A DNA stretch of 64,000 nt from Candidatus Limnocylindrales bacterium (GCA_035626395.1 DASPNR010000031.1:620001-684000), one strand, 5' to 3'; counted from the first letter of the stretch, positions 17,535 through 26,221 are shown. Translations and numbers: made by a program. The notes: generated by a model from the letters alone, not told the origin.

Positions 17535-17935
17535 GATCTCACCATCGTTCCCGTGGAGTAGAAGACGATAGTGGCAGTGGATTGATCAGATGCGCGGCCC
17601 AGGAGTGAGCACTGCTCAACCCTGCATCGGTTTCCATGCCCATGGTTTGCCCCTTGCTGCGGGGGATGGCGAACCCCTCGCCCTCGTCCGCAGGAGATGC
17701 GTAAGTACGCCGTATGCAGCGGGCATTCCAGCGCTTCTGGATGGTTTGCCTCCGATGGGGAAAGGCGCGTGTGGCAGATCACGACTGCCTCCGGAGTCGG
17801 CTTGCAGCGCAGTGCGGCAAAAGAGTTTGTCCTGACCCCATTGCAACCCGAAGTGGCGCTTTCTACTGTCCGACCGAGGCGGCGCCGGTGGTGCCGCAAG
17901 CCACCGGCACTGCGGGTGCCGCGGAGGGGACCGAC
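17535..17935. other. Divergent intergenic region with repeats
   Basis: About 400 bases separate the minus-strand receiver gene from the plus-strand SCP2-like gene, and promoters for both should lie here. No convincing coding sequence was seen. The region contains CCTGACCCC at 17831-17839, the core of the dispersed repeat found at 3989 and 21644, and the inverted repeat listed separately at 17884-17908. Confidence 0.4.
17884..17908 (+). promoter_or_regulatory. Inverted repeat upstream of the di-iron cluster
   Basis: GCCGGTGG and CCACCGGC are perfect inverted copies separated by nine bases, ending about 28 bases before the ATG of the SCP2-like gene. The position fits an operator or a 5' leader hairpin for the three-gene cluster. 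No matching regulator gene is adjacent. Confidence 0.35.
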
Positions 17936-18385
17936 ATGAGCCTGATCTTTCCTTCGATCGGCTTTTTCCAGGCCCTCCGGGAGGCGATGGCCGCCGACGC
18001 CGAACGCTTCCGGAGACTCGGATACTTCGACACCACTTTCGGCGTGTCCGTGCTGGAGGACGGCGCCAGTCGCCAGTTCGTCCTGGCCTTCGACGTCTTC
18101 GACTGCGTCGATGTCCGCGAGGTCGAGGACCTGTCCAGCGAGAAGGTCGACTTCGTGCTCGAGGCCGACATCGCGGTATGGCGAGGCATGATCGCCAACA
18201 TCAAGCAGAAGGGCGCGGCCGATGCCGAGCACGGAATCAACACGCTGACGCACTTCGGCGAGCGGATGCGCTGCGTCTACGACGACCCCGACGGCCACGA
18301 CAAGATGTTCCGCTTCGCCGAAAGCATCCAGGAGTTCTTCAATCTTGCGGCCAGGGTCGACGTCGAAGTCGCGGCCGCAGCATGA
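17936..18385 (+). CDS. Small SCP2/sterol-carrier-like protein
   Basis: A 149-residue soluble protein without signal peptide. The segment VDFVLEADIAVWRGMI, followed by an alpha-helix and then HFGERMRCVYDDPDG, resembles the SCP2 sterol-carrier fold, in which a phrase of this type precedes the lipid-binding helix. The assignment rests on pattern alone. The ATG at 17936 has a GGAGGGG Shine-Dalgarno at 17922-17928. It lies 75 bases upstream of the di-iron proteins on the same strand. A small lipid-binding protein before an oxygenase-like pair could deliver a hydrophobic substrate, but this is inference. Confidence 0.5.
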   Translation: MSLIFPSIGFFQALREAMAADAERFRRLGYFDTTFGVSVLEDGASRQFVLAFDVFDCVDVREVEDLSSEKVDFVLEADIAVWRGMIANIKQKGAADAEHGINTLTHFGERMRCVYDDPDGHDKMFRFAESIQEFFNLAARVDVEVAAAA

Positions 18386-18460
18386 GATTGGCGGCCAGGG
18401 TCTCGAATCCACGGATTGCGGAGGCTCGTAGCCTTAAGACGTGACCGACGGGAGGAGGCG

Positions 18461-19597
18461 ATGAGCTACCTCAGCACCACCGAGTTCCTCGACGACAAGG
18501 ATTTCGTCGATCGCTACATGTACACGATGCGCACCGGCAACCTCGATTTGTCGTGGATGGACGCCGCCACCGAGGATGTCGAGGTGCAGGCGGCGAACAG
18601 GCGCCGCGGTCTGACGTTCCGCGACCTCGACGTCGGCAGCTACGGTTACACCGACCTGCCGCCCATCGCGCGCGGCGCGAGCACCCTGGCGCCGCGGGGG
18701 GCCGAAGAGCCGCCGGGGCTCCCCGACATGAACGCCGGCACCGTGCGCAAGGCCGACGTGTGGGCCTACAACATCGAGGGCTATTACGAGGAGGCGATGT
18801 CGCGGCAGTGGAACGCCGCGACCGACATCCCGTGGAAGCAGTTGTGCGAGCACGACCTCGGGGAGGACCTCGGCAAGGCCTACTCGCAGTTGCTGACGTT
18901 CCTGACCGAAGTGGAGATGATCGCCACCGACGTGCCCAGCAAGTGGCTCAGCCAGATCAGCGCCGACTACTTCGAGGTCAAGAACTTCATCGCCACCCAG
19001 TGCATGGACGAGGCGCGACACGCAGAGATCTTCCGCAAGCGGGCCCTGACCACCGGCTACGGCCTGATGAAGGCCAGCATGCAGAACGAGCGGAATCTCA
19101 AGTTCCTGCGCGAAGCCGACAGCTTTGCCGAAGCCTCCACCACGCTGCATCTGCAGGCCGAAGGCTTCGTGCTGACGCTGTTCCGTTTCAGCGAGTATCT
19201 GGCGCCGACCGACGGCGACAAGCGCCTGTTCCGCCTGGTCATGCAGGACGAGGCGCGCCACGTCGGCTACGGCATGCAGCACCTGAAGTGGCACCTGGAG
19301 AACGCCCCCGAGTCGCGCGAGATCATTCACCGCCATCTCGCCGAGGCCGAGAACTTCGTCTTCGGCGGCATCTTCGCGCCCGAAGTCCTCGAGTCGTTCG
19401 TGGTGCTGGCCGGCAAGGGCACCGGCAAGGACAACATCCAACAGGGCCTGGAGATCGTCAACCGCTTCAACATCCAGCAGGTCGAGGAGTATTTCGAACG
19501 ACTCGACAAGTGCGGCATGCCCGAGCGGCGCGAGCGCAGCGACCTTTGGAAGGTGCTGGAGATGGCCAGGGCGGGGATGGCCGCTGCACGATCATGA
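18461..19597 (+). CDS. Ferritin-like di-iron protein, putative oxygenase catalytic subunit
   Basis: A 378-residue soluble protein of the ferritin-like/R2-like superfamily. It has two copies of the E-x2-H di-iron signature at canonical spacing: E150 or E152 then E184-x2-H187 (DEARHAE), and E234 then E264-x2-H267 (DEARHVGYG). Such four-helix carboxylate-bridged di-iron sites activate O2 in methane/toluene monooxygenases, acyl desaturases and AurF-type N-oxygenases. The N-terminal ~120 residues and the C-terminal region (from about FAPEVLESFVVL) are not typical of those named families and are shared with the next gene. The ATG at 18461 has a GGAGGAGG Shine-Dalgarno. Di-iron binding is well supported; the substrate is unknown. 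Confidence 0.8.
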   Translation: MSYLSTTEFLDDKDFVDRYMYTMRTGNLDLSWMDAATEDVEVQAANRRRGLTFRDLDVGSYGYTDLPPIARGASTLAPRGAEEPPGLPDMNAGTVRKADVWAYNIEGYYEEAMSRQWNAATDIPWKQLCEHDLGEDLGKAYSQLLTFLTEVEMIATDVPSKWLSQISADYFEVKNFIATQCMDEARHAEIFRKRALTTGYGLMKASMQNERNLKFLREADSFAEASTTLHLQAEGFVLTLFRFSEYLAPTDGDKRLFRLVMQDEARHVGYGMQHLKWHLENAPESREIIHRHLAEAENFVFGGIFAPEVLESFVVLAGKGTGKDNIQQGLEIVNRFNIQQVEEYFERLDKCGMPERRERSDLWKVLEMARAGMAAARS

Positions 19598-19669
19598 GAG
19601 CGAGCATCCGCATCGAGCCGCGCCGTTCTCGCGAGCTCGCAGCGCGCCGCTGACACCGACGGGACTGCC

Positions 19670-20758
19670 ATGGCCTACTACGCCGACAAGTACTTCTTCG
19701 AAGACGAAGAGACGATGGTGGCCAACCAGCGGCTGTCGCAGGGCATCCTCGACTTCGGCTGGTTCCACGTCGCCACCGAGCGCGTGCGCGTTGCGCCCGC
19801 GCAATGGCAGCGCGGGCTGACCTACGACGACTGCAACGTGGGCCGCTACGGCTGGGACGCGATCCCGGAGAACATTCGCCACAACTACTCGATGGCGGCG
19901 CGCGGGTCGGTGCTGGTGCCGGACCTTCCCGATCTCGGCTACACCATCAACCGGAAGTCGGAGGTATGGTCCGACAACTGCGCCGCGCTGTACGAGGAGT
20001 CGAAGGCGCGACGATGGGCGCCGGCTGTCGACATCGACTGGGAAGCGGCCAAGACGGCGTTGAAGTCGCCCGAGCAGATCAAGGCGATGCGCCAGCTGTG
20101 CACCGCGATGGAGGAGATCGCTCTGGCCATTCTCGAGTTCCCGGGCCGCTGGGTCTTCTGGATCAACCAGGAGCTCCTCGAGCTGAAGAGCTACCTGTGC
20201 GCGCAGATGATCGACCAGGCGCGGCACGTCGAGGTGCTGCGCAAACGCGCACTGACCATCGGCGGCCTCGGTCGCGCCAGCGCCGTCATCGAGCAGGCGC
20301 TCAAGGAGATGGTCTCGGCGGAGACGTATCCGGCCGGCTCGCTGACCGTGAACGTGATGCTCAACAGCCTGGTGCTCGGCGTGCAGCGCAGCGCCGCCGC
20401 TGCCAGCGACGTCGATGCGAAGATGTTCCGTCTGTGCATGCAGGACACGGCACGCCAGCTTGCCTATGCCACCGGGCACGCGCGCTACTACCTGCGGCGC
20501 AATCCCGCAAAGGCCGGGCTCCTGCACGAGCACCTCGACGAAGTCGAGCACACGCTCTTCGGCGTAGCGGCGGCGCCCGAACTGCTGGAGCCGCTCGTCA
20601 TCCTGACGGGCGGCGGAACGTCACGCGATCAGATCGAGCGCGGGCGCGAGCACGTGGCCACGATGCACCGGCGCATCGTCGCCGAGTACTTCGAGCGGCT
20701 GGCCAGCGCCGGGCTCGAACGTCGCGAGCGCAGCCGGCTCGCCAGGCTTCTTGCCTGA
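19670..20758 (+). CDS. Paralogous ferritin-like protein lacking di-iron ligands
   Basis: A 362-residue paralogue of the preceding protein, alignable end to end: the N-terminus, RWAPAVDIDW, the FRKRAL/LRKRAL helix, and the C-terminal EYFERLASAGLERRERS block. The metal site has decayed: DEARH is DQARH (E184 becomes Q183, H186 kept), and MQDEARH is MQDTARQ (E264 becomes T260, H267 becomes Q263). The residue matching E234 is Met or Asn depending on loop alignment. A canonical di-iron centre is therefore not possible. This resembles alpha/beta pairs of multicomponent monooxygenases and heterodimeric R2-type proteins, in which one subunit is structural. It is encoded 72 bases after its partner, so a heteromeric complex is likely. 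Confidence 0.75.
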   Translation: MAYYADKYFFEDEETMVANQRLSQGILDFGWFHVATERVRVAPAQWQRGLTYDDCNVGRYGWDAIPENIRHNYSMAARGSVLVPDLPDLGYTINRKSEVWSDNCAALYEESKARRWAPAVDIDWEAAKTALKSPEQIKAMRQLCTAMEEIALAILEFPGRWVFWINQELLELKSYLCAQMIDQARHVEVLRKRALTIGGLGRASAVIEQALKEMVSAETYPAGSLTVNVMLNSLVLGVQRSAAAASDVDAKMFRLCMQDTARQLAYATGHARYYLRRNPAKAGLLHEHLDEVEHTLFGVAAAPELLEPLVILTGGGTSRDQIERGREHVATMHRRIVAEYFERLASAGLERRERSRLARLLA

Positions 20759-20788
20759 GTCCCTCTGTCGAGCATCCGCGGTCGCCTT

Positions 20789-21583
20789 TCAGTCGTCGAG
20801 AATCTCATCGGGAAAATCGACCACGCGGTCGCCGAGCGTCAGGATGAGGAAGCGGTGCACCTCGTCGGCGACATTGGCGCCGCCGGTCACCGGCCAGAAG
20901 CGGCCGTTCAGGCGCATGCGCGAGGCCTTTGCGTAGGGCTCGCGCACGAACTGCATCGCCTGATCGTGCGGGACCAGCGGATCGTTCTCGGAAACGAAGA
21001 CGAGCGCCGGCGGATGCTTCTCCGGCCGCGCGAAGCTGGTGCCGGCCAACGCGTCCACGAAACCCGCAGGCTCCTCGAGGATGTCGGAAGGCTCCACCTT
21101 CTCGCCGACCAGCTGCGGCTGCGGTGCCACGGTGGCATCCGCACCGGCGCCGCCTCGCCCCAGGAGGCGCTGGCGCAGGCCGAGCGTCTTGTGATGCGCG
21201 GCCGCCAGCGCGGCAGGCTCGCTCGGCGAGAACATCGCCAGCGCCAGCACCGGAAGCTCGCCGCATACGCTCAGGCTCAGGGCCGCGCCGGCATCGGAAC
21301 CGAAGAGGACGAGCGGCGAATCCAGTCGCGCGGCGACCTGCGCGATGCGAGCGCGCGCTCCTTCCCATGAGTCGTCCAGGATGCGCGGATCGCCTTCACG
21401 GTCGGGCATGACGCGAGTCAGGCAGTAGACCTCCCAGCCGCGGTGCGCGAGCATCGAGGTGACCGGCCGCCAGCAGCCGAAGGATTGGAAGAGCCCGGCC
21501 AGGACGAGGATCGGTGCGCGGTAGCGCCCGGATTCCGGCGCGTCGTAGTGGAGGTAGAACTCTCCGAAGGACATCGCCGGCAT
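20789..21583 (-). CDS. Alpha/beta-hydrolase-fold protein with atypical active site
   Basis: A 264-residue alpha/beta hydrolase: ILVLAGLFQSF gives the oxyanion strand-turn, LVLFGSDAGAAL the nucleophile elbow, and FVSENDPLVP the acid loop. The elbow reads G-S-D-A-G, placing Asp rather than Ser at the nucleophile position, as in haloalkane dehalogenases and epoxide hydrolases (GxDxG). The usual catalytic His near the C-terminus, normally in a G-H-F context, is not evident: the equivalent stretch is LNGRFWPVTGG, and the only nearby His is in DEVHRF. It may be an unusual enzyme or a non-catalytic relative. It converges with the di-iron cluster, 30 bases apart. An ATG at 21574 is an alternative start; the longer frame to 21628 would run into the repeat. 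Confidence 0.7.
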   Translation of the reverse strand: MPAMSFGEFYLHYDAPESGRYRAPILVLAGLFQSFGCWRPVTSMLAHRGWEVYCLTRVMPDREGDPRILDDSWEGARARIAQVAARLDSPLVLFGSDAGAALSLSVCGELPVLALAMFSPSEPAALAAAHHKTLGLRQRLLGRGGAGADATVAPQPQLVGEKVEPSDILEEPAGFVDALAGTSFARPEKHPPALVFVSENDPLVPHDQAMQFVREPYAKASRMRLNGRFWPVTGGANVADEVHRFLILTLGDRVVDFPDEILDD

Positions 21584-21611
21584 GGCCGGCACCGTAGCAG
21601 AGGGGCAGGGC

Positions 21612-21661
21612 GGGGTCAGGCCCGGCACTCGAGCGGCTGCCCGAATGCAAGACCTGACCCC
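21612..21661. repeat. Palindromic repeat with GGGGTCAGG/CCTGACCCC arms
   Basis: A perfect 9-bp inverted repeat (21612-21620 and 21653-21661) with a 32-base spacer. The right side (AATGCAAGACCTGACCCC) matches the copy at 3989-4007. It lies between the 5' end of the hydrolase gene and the 3' end of the repeat-protein gene. Size and placement fit a REP-like element. Confidence 0.5.
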
Positions 21662-21667
21662 AGGCTG

Positions 21668-23110
21668 TTACGGAAGCTGGGCGTGGAACCAGAGGGCGCC
21701 GCTGCGGCGCACCTCGACGGTCTGTCCGGCGGCGTCGAAGCTCATCGGCAGCTCGCCGGCTTCGTCGGGATCGTTGTCGAACTCGATCTCGCCTTCGTCG
21801 CCCGAGACGTTGATGGTGCCGCGCACAACGCCGCCCACCCGAAGCTCGTAGGCGCCGGCAGGGACGTCGTCGATCTGCACCTTCAGGTCGGCGTCGCAGT
21901 CCTCGTCGATGCGGAAGCGGACCTCGCCCTCGCCGTCGTCGGCAACGTTCTCGGCTTCCATTTCGATCTGCACGTCCGTCTCCTCGCAGGTGCCCGGAGT
22001 GGTGGTCGTGCCGTCGAAGACACCCGAAAAGAAGACCGTATCGCCCTGCACGACCTCGATCAGCTTGCCCACCGGGTCGATGGCCAGCGGCAGGTCGTCG
22101 TCATCGTCGTCGCCCGACTCGAACTCAATCTCGCCCTCGGGACCCTTGTCGGCGTCGACGACGGTGATCTGACCGGCGACGACGCCGTCGACGACCAGGT
22201 CATAGATTCCGAGCGGCACGTCCTCGATCTCGACGTCGAAATGGCGGTCGCAGTCGTCGTCGACGCGGTAGCGTACCTCGGCGTCGCCGTCGGGATCGGC
22301 GCCAGTGGAAGGCAGCGGCACCCGCGTGTCGCGTTCCTCGCAGACGTCGACGCCCTGCGACGTCGTCTCCAGCGTCCCGCTGAAGAGCACCGCGCCGCCC
22401 TGCGCCACCTCGATGAGCTGACCGCGTGGGTCGAAGGTCAGCGGCAGCTCGTCGCCGTCGTCGTCGTTGGTGGCGAACTCGATCTGCGCTTCGCCGAGCG
22501 CGCCGACCGTGATCGTGCCGCGCTGGATGTCACCGACGAACAGGTCGTAGGTGCCGGAGGGCACGTTCTCGAGCTCGACCTTGAACTTCCTGCGATCGTC
22601 GCGCAGCTCGAAGTCTGCGCGCGCGCTGCCGCCGGCGGAGAGCTCGGTTGGCGCGAGGAAAACGCGGATTCGGGTGCGCGAGCCCTCGCCGTCGTCGCCG
22701 CCGCTGGCGGCAGGATCGGGGAACGTACCGCTCAGCACGACGTCGGTGCCGTCGCTGATCGCGACCGTTCTGCCACGCGGGTCGAAGTCGAGCGCAGCGC
22801 CGTCGCCGGTGCGCAGGCGCAGCTCGCCGCGGCCGTCCGCCTCGACGGTGAACGTCTCTTCGATGATGCCGCCGACGATGAGCTGGTACTCACCGGGCGC
22901 CAGTCGCTCGACGCGCAGTGCCAGCTTGGACTTGTGCGGGCGGAAGATGGCGCGGATGGCGCCGACGGCGTCGCTGTCGATCCCTGTGTTCTCGAACAGG
23001 GCGCGCACGCTGCTCTGCGACCTGGCGGCGGCGACGCCGGCGCCAGCGGTCAGCGCGAGCACGGCCGCTGCGGCCGATGCGAGCGCGGTCTTCGGAATGA
23101 AACGATGCAC
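21668..23110 (-). CDS. Secreted acidic protein with four tandem beta-rich repeats
   Basis: A 480-residue protein with a clear signal peptide (residues 1-29). Four tandem repeats of about 70-100 residues lie near 62-130, 175-246, 290-365 and 408-478. Each repeat has a phrase like VPxGxYDLxVGG, then an acidic EIEF/DDD stretch, then FDPxGQxIEVxxG and a final SGxF/L. Two Asp-rich, Cys-containing linkers separate the later repeats. The organisation suggests an extracellular or periplasmic structural or calcium-binding protein; no enzyme motif is seen. The GTG start at 23110 is supported by GGGAGG about eight bases upstream. It lies downstream of the next two secreted-protein genes on the same strand. 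Confidence 0.7.
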   Translation of the reverse strand: MHRFIPKTALASAAAAVLALTAGAGVAAARSQSSVRALFENTGIDSDAVGAIRAIFRPHKSKLALRVERLAPGEYQLIVGGIIEETFTVEADGRGELRLRTGDGAALDFDPRGRTVAISDGTDVVLSGTFPDPAASGGDDGEGSRTRIRVFLAPTELSAGGSARADFELRDDRRKFKVELENVPSGTYDLFVGDIQRGTITVGALGEAQIEFATNDDDGDELPLTFDPRGQLIEVAQGGAVLFSGTLETTSQGVDVCEERDTRVPLPSTGADPDGDAEVRYRVDDDCDRHFDVEIEDVPLGIYDLVVDGVVAGQITVVDADKGPEGEIEFESGDDDDDDLPLAIDPVGKLIEVVQGDTVFFSGVFDGTTTTPGTCEETDVQIEMEAENVADDGEGEVRFRIDEDCDADLKVQIDDVPAGAYELRVGGVVRGTINVSGDEGEIEFDNDPDEAGELPMSFDAAGQTVEVRRSGALWFHAQLP

Positions 23111-23415
23111 TGCAATTACCTCCCGGCGCGCGTCCTGCGCGCCCTGCTTGCGTTGACGCGGCAACGGTCGCCGCGCGTGATGGCAGCGGGAAGAGCAAGA
23201 CCGATGCCGCCGAGCTCGGCGCCGCAAACCGTGGAGATCGCGTGGCTTTCAGGGCACACCCGACCGCGGCCGGCGGCAGCGGGTGACATCGCGCGCGGGC
23301 TCGCCCAGCGCGTGTCGCTCAGCGCCGGGTCGTGGCCGAGCTTCGGAACGCCGGCGGTGGGAGAGGGTTTGTCGACGAGCTGGCGCGCCGCGAGGCCGAT
23401 GCACGCCCGGCGCGT

Positions 23416-25401
23416 TCAGAGCTCGCAACGGACGCGCGATGCGAGGACGCGGCACAGCAGGGGAGCGGCAAAGGCGTCATCGCCGATGGCGATCTCGAGC
23501 AGCGCAGTGCCGTCGACGAGCGAGACCAGATCGGCGCCGCCCGCACGCAGGGTCATGCGCCAGGTGTTGCCGCGCACGTTCTTGATCTGCGCCTTCATCA
23601 CGCCGTCCACACTGCCGGCGGCGTCATCGTAGGCGTAGGCGGGCCTGGGCTTTGCCAGCCGCTCGAAGGCGGAGGCCAGGACGGCGCCGAAGCCGCCATC
23701 CATCTGCGCCAACGTCACCGACACCGTCTCGGTGTCGGGTGACAGCACCGACGCAGGCGCGAGGTTGAAGAAGACCTTGAGCGCAAGGGTGTCGGGGCGC
23801 GAAGGCGAGAGCATGGCAGCGGCGATGCGAGCTCGCGCGATGCCTTCGAGCGCAGGCGGCGCCGGGGATGCGCATTCGTCGCAGGCGGTGCCGAGCGGAT
23901 CTTCGAGGCAGGTGCCGTCGCAGCAGTCGCCTGCGCCGTCGCCGTTGCCATCGATCTGGGAGGGATTGATGATCTGTGGGCAATTGTCGTCGCAAGCCGA
24001 GGCGCCGGCATCGCACGGCTTGTCCAGGGCGGTTCCGCTGGCGCTGCCGTCGTCGGAGACCGAGTCGCCATCGTAATCGAGGGGACCAACGCCGACGACG
24101 GTGCTGTGCACCAGCTTGTTGCCGACGAACACGTGGACGCTGCCGCTGCCTGCGCCGCCGGTATCGTCGATCGTGACGGCGGCGCCCGCAGCGCTGCTCA
24201 GGACGAGGCTTTCGGTGCTGGTGTCGCCGTCGACGTCGGGAGCCGTAAGGGCGACGTTCCCGGACGCGACCAGCGTCACCGTCATCGACGAGGAAACGTC
24301 GGCGACGTTGCCGAGCAGGTCGGCGGGCATCAGACGCAACGTGCGCGTGGATGCCGTCCCGTCGGCGGGAAGCACGATGCGGTCAGCCGGCATGACCAGC
24401 TGACGGCCGCTCCCATCTTGCTGCGGCGCCACGCGCAGACGCGAGCGCGAGCGCGCTCGCCATGCCGACGGCGTGACGGTCGTGAACAGCCGTGCCGTGT
24501 GTGCGGGACCACTGACGACCCGGATCTGGTCCGTAGTCGGCTCGCTGCCGTCGGTATCGATCGCGAACGGCGTGCCGAGCTGCGGATGCTGCGGGGCGGG
24601 CAGCCAGATGTGATCCAGCTCGAACTCGATCTCGCTGGGAAGATCGGGATCGGGCGCCGGTGCCTCGCCGCCGCCGAGGAGGCGCTTGGGATCGGTGGGC
24701 GGGAAGAAGGGCCAGCGTGTCAGCAGCATGGGCCCATTCGTGAAGATCTGTTCGGGATCGTTGCCGGCAAAGGCACCGGCAACCAGCGAGACGACGTTGC
24801 CGCCGATGCTGGCGGGCGCGCCAATGTGCAAGCCGAGGGTCGAGGAGAAGCGGCCGCCTTCGAAGCTGCCCGTCTGCCGGCCCACGTGCGCAAGCGCTTC
24901 CTGGCGCTCCACCTCGTTGTCGGAGGATCCGTCGCCGTCGTGCGCGCCCACGACGCCGTCGCCGTCGAGGTCGGCGAAGGCGTAGATCGCGATCGGGCGC
25001 AGGTCCATGTCGGGCGACGTCAGCACGGTGGTGCCGGTGCCGTTGGTTACGAGCACCGTGAACGGCGCCTCGGCGCCTTGCCCCGTGCTGCCGCCGCCGG
25101 CGACGACGGTGGCAAGCGGCGCCGTATCCGGCGATGGCACTGCCGCACCGGTGTGGCTGCCGAAGCGTGCGACGATGTCGATGTCGCCGGTGACGGCGGT
25201 GTTGATGCTGTCGTCGCTCGTGCCGAAGTCTTCGTCTTCGCCCGCATCGACCAGAGCCACATCGGGCATGATGGACCAGGCCTGGCCTGTGGCCGGGTTG
25301 ACGGGATCGCCGCTCACCACCTGCTGCGACGGCGACGGCGACGCGCCGAGAATCACGGCCGCGATGGCGGCGACCGATGCGCGGATCGCGTGGCCGCTCA
25401 T
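23416..25401 (-). CDS. Large secreted protein with thrombospondin-3-like calcium motif
   Basis: A 661-residue protein with an N-terminal signal peptide (ASVAAIAAVILGASPS) and no recognised enzyme domain. An early acidic segment (VDAGEDEDFGTSDDS) and a middle region (FADLDGDGVVGAHDGDG) are rich in DxDxDG calcium-type motifs. Near residue 460-520 a Cys-rich, Asp-rich stretch (DYDGDSVSDDG, CDDNCPQIINPSQ, DGNGDGAGDCCDG) is typical of thrombospondin type-3 repeats. A C-terminal beta-domain ends the protein. The ATG at 25401 overlaps the stop of the upstream gene (ATGA), so the two are translationally coupled and probably function together outside the cytoplasm. Confidence 0.65.
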   Translation of the reverse strand: MSGHAIRASVAAIAAVILGASPSPSQQVVSGDPVNPATGQAWSIMPDVALVDAGEDEDFGTSDDSINTAVTGDIDIVARFGSHTGAAVPSPDTAPLATVVAGGGSTGQGAEAPFTVLVTNGTGTTVLTSPDMDLRPIAIYAFADLDGDGVVGAHDGDGSSDNEVERQEALAHVGRQTGSFEGGRFSSTLGLHIGAPASIGGNVVSLVAGAFAGNDPEQIFTNGPMLLTRWPFFPPTDPKRLLGGGEAPAPDPDLPSEIEFELDHIWLPAPQHPQLGTPFAIDTDGSEPTTDQIRVVSGPAHTARLFTTVTPSAWRARSRSRLRVAPQQDGSGRQLVMPADRIVLPADGTASTRTLRLMPADLLGNVADVSSSMTVTLVASGNVALTAPDVDGDTSTESLVLSSAAGAAVTIDDTGGAGSGSVHVFVGNKLVHSTVVGVGPLDYDGDSVSDDGSASGTALDKPCDAGASACDDNCPQIINPSQIDGNGDGAGDCCDGTCLEDPLGTACDECASPAPPALEGIARARIAAAMLSPSRPDTLALKVFFNLAPASVLSPDTETVSVTLAQMDGGFGAVLASAFERLAKPRPAYAYDDAAGSVDGVMKAQIKNVRGNTWRMTLRAGGADLVSLVDGTALLEIAIGDDAFAAPLLCRVLASRVRCEL

Positions 25402-25880
25402 GGCGCCGACTCCGCCACCTGCGGCGTCACGTGATTGCTGAGGAAGCTGCCTTCGCCCGGCAGCCGCACGTAGAGCACGACTCGCACCGGGCCGGGATCG
25501 AACACGGGCGGCAGCGCCAGCTTCATCGTATGAGCGTCGATGTGCGTGATGGCGGCAGCCGCATCCGCGCTGCCGGCGCTCTCCAGCGCCGTGATCTCGT
25601 TGGCGGCAAGACCGTCGCCGAGGCCGGCGTAGCTGCCCGAGCGCGCGGTGCCTCCGGCAGGATAGCGCGCGAACGTCGTCCCCTGGCTGACGACGACGTT
25701 GAGCGGGAACGACACCTGGAGCACATCGTCGAACGCCCACGTGCCGGTGAGCTCGAGCAGTCCGGCGGCCGCGCCGCCGCGAACGACGGCGTCGCCGATG
25801 AGCAGGACGGGATCGGTGGAGCCGGCTCGGGCGGGCGCGGCGCAGAAGAGGATGGCCATTGCGACCGCCACGGCTGTCAT
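25398..25880 (-). CDS. Small exported protein coupled to the downstream secreted protein
   Basis: A protein of about 160 residues starting with a signal peptide (MTAVAVAMAILFCAAPARAG) and continuing as a beta-rich domain (LELTGTWAFDDVLQVSFPLNVVV, ALPPVFDPGPVRVVLYVRLPG). No family was recognised. An alternative GTG start at 25994 would add 38 Arg/Ala-rich residues; the ATG at 25880 is preferred because it begins the signal sequence directly. It overlaps the next gene by four bases. It is probably a partner of the calcium-motif protein. Confidence 0.55.
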   Translation of the reverse strand: MTAVAVAMAILFCAAPARAGSTDPVLLIGDAVVRGGAAAGLLELTGTWAFDDVLQVSFPLNVVVSQGTTFARYPAGGTARSGSYAGLGDGLAANEITALESAGSADAAAAITHIDAHTMKLALPPVFDPGPVRVVLYVRLPGEGSFLSNHVTPQVAESAP

Positions 25881-26221
25881 GCTCGCGCGTCGGCAGGACC
25901 CCCGCACGTGGCAGGCTGGTGCTGCCGAGGTCGCCGCGGCCGGGCGCGCGACGTCGGCCGCGACGGGATGACGGAGTGCGATCATTCTTGCCACGCTAAT
26001 TGCTTGCAGGAGACGTGCCGGCGCGGGAGTCGTTCACGGCGTTGGCAGCGCTGGAAGCCAAAGACTTTTCCAACGTGTGCGGCCCACAGGTGCGACCGCG
26101 CGGGTGCTGACCCGTTCGCCGCGCGCGACTTCACCCGCGGCGCGGCAGATGCCCCGGCCGAGGCTTCCCGAGTTTGCAGAGCCATGCCGCTTCGTCACCG
26201 TTGGCGAGACCAGGATCATCT

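Noticed and set aside
17700..17935. Coding region extending the SCP2-like gene upstream
   Set aside because: The upstream frame (FQRFWMVCLRWGKAR and onwards) has no family resemblance, and the ATG at 17936 has a strong ribosome-binding site.
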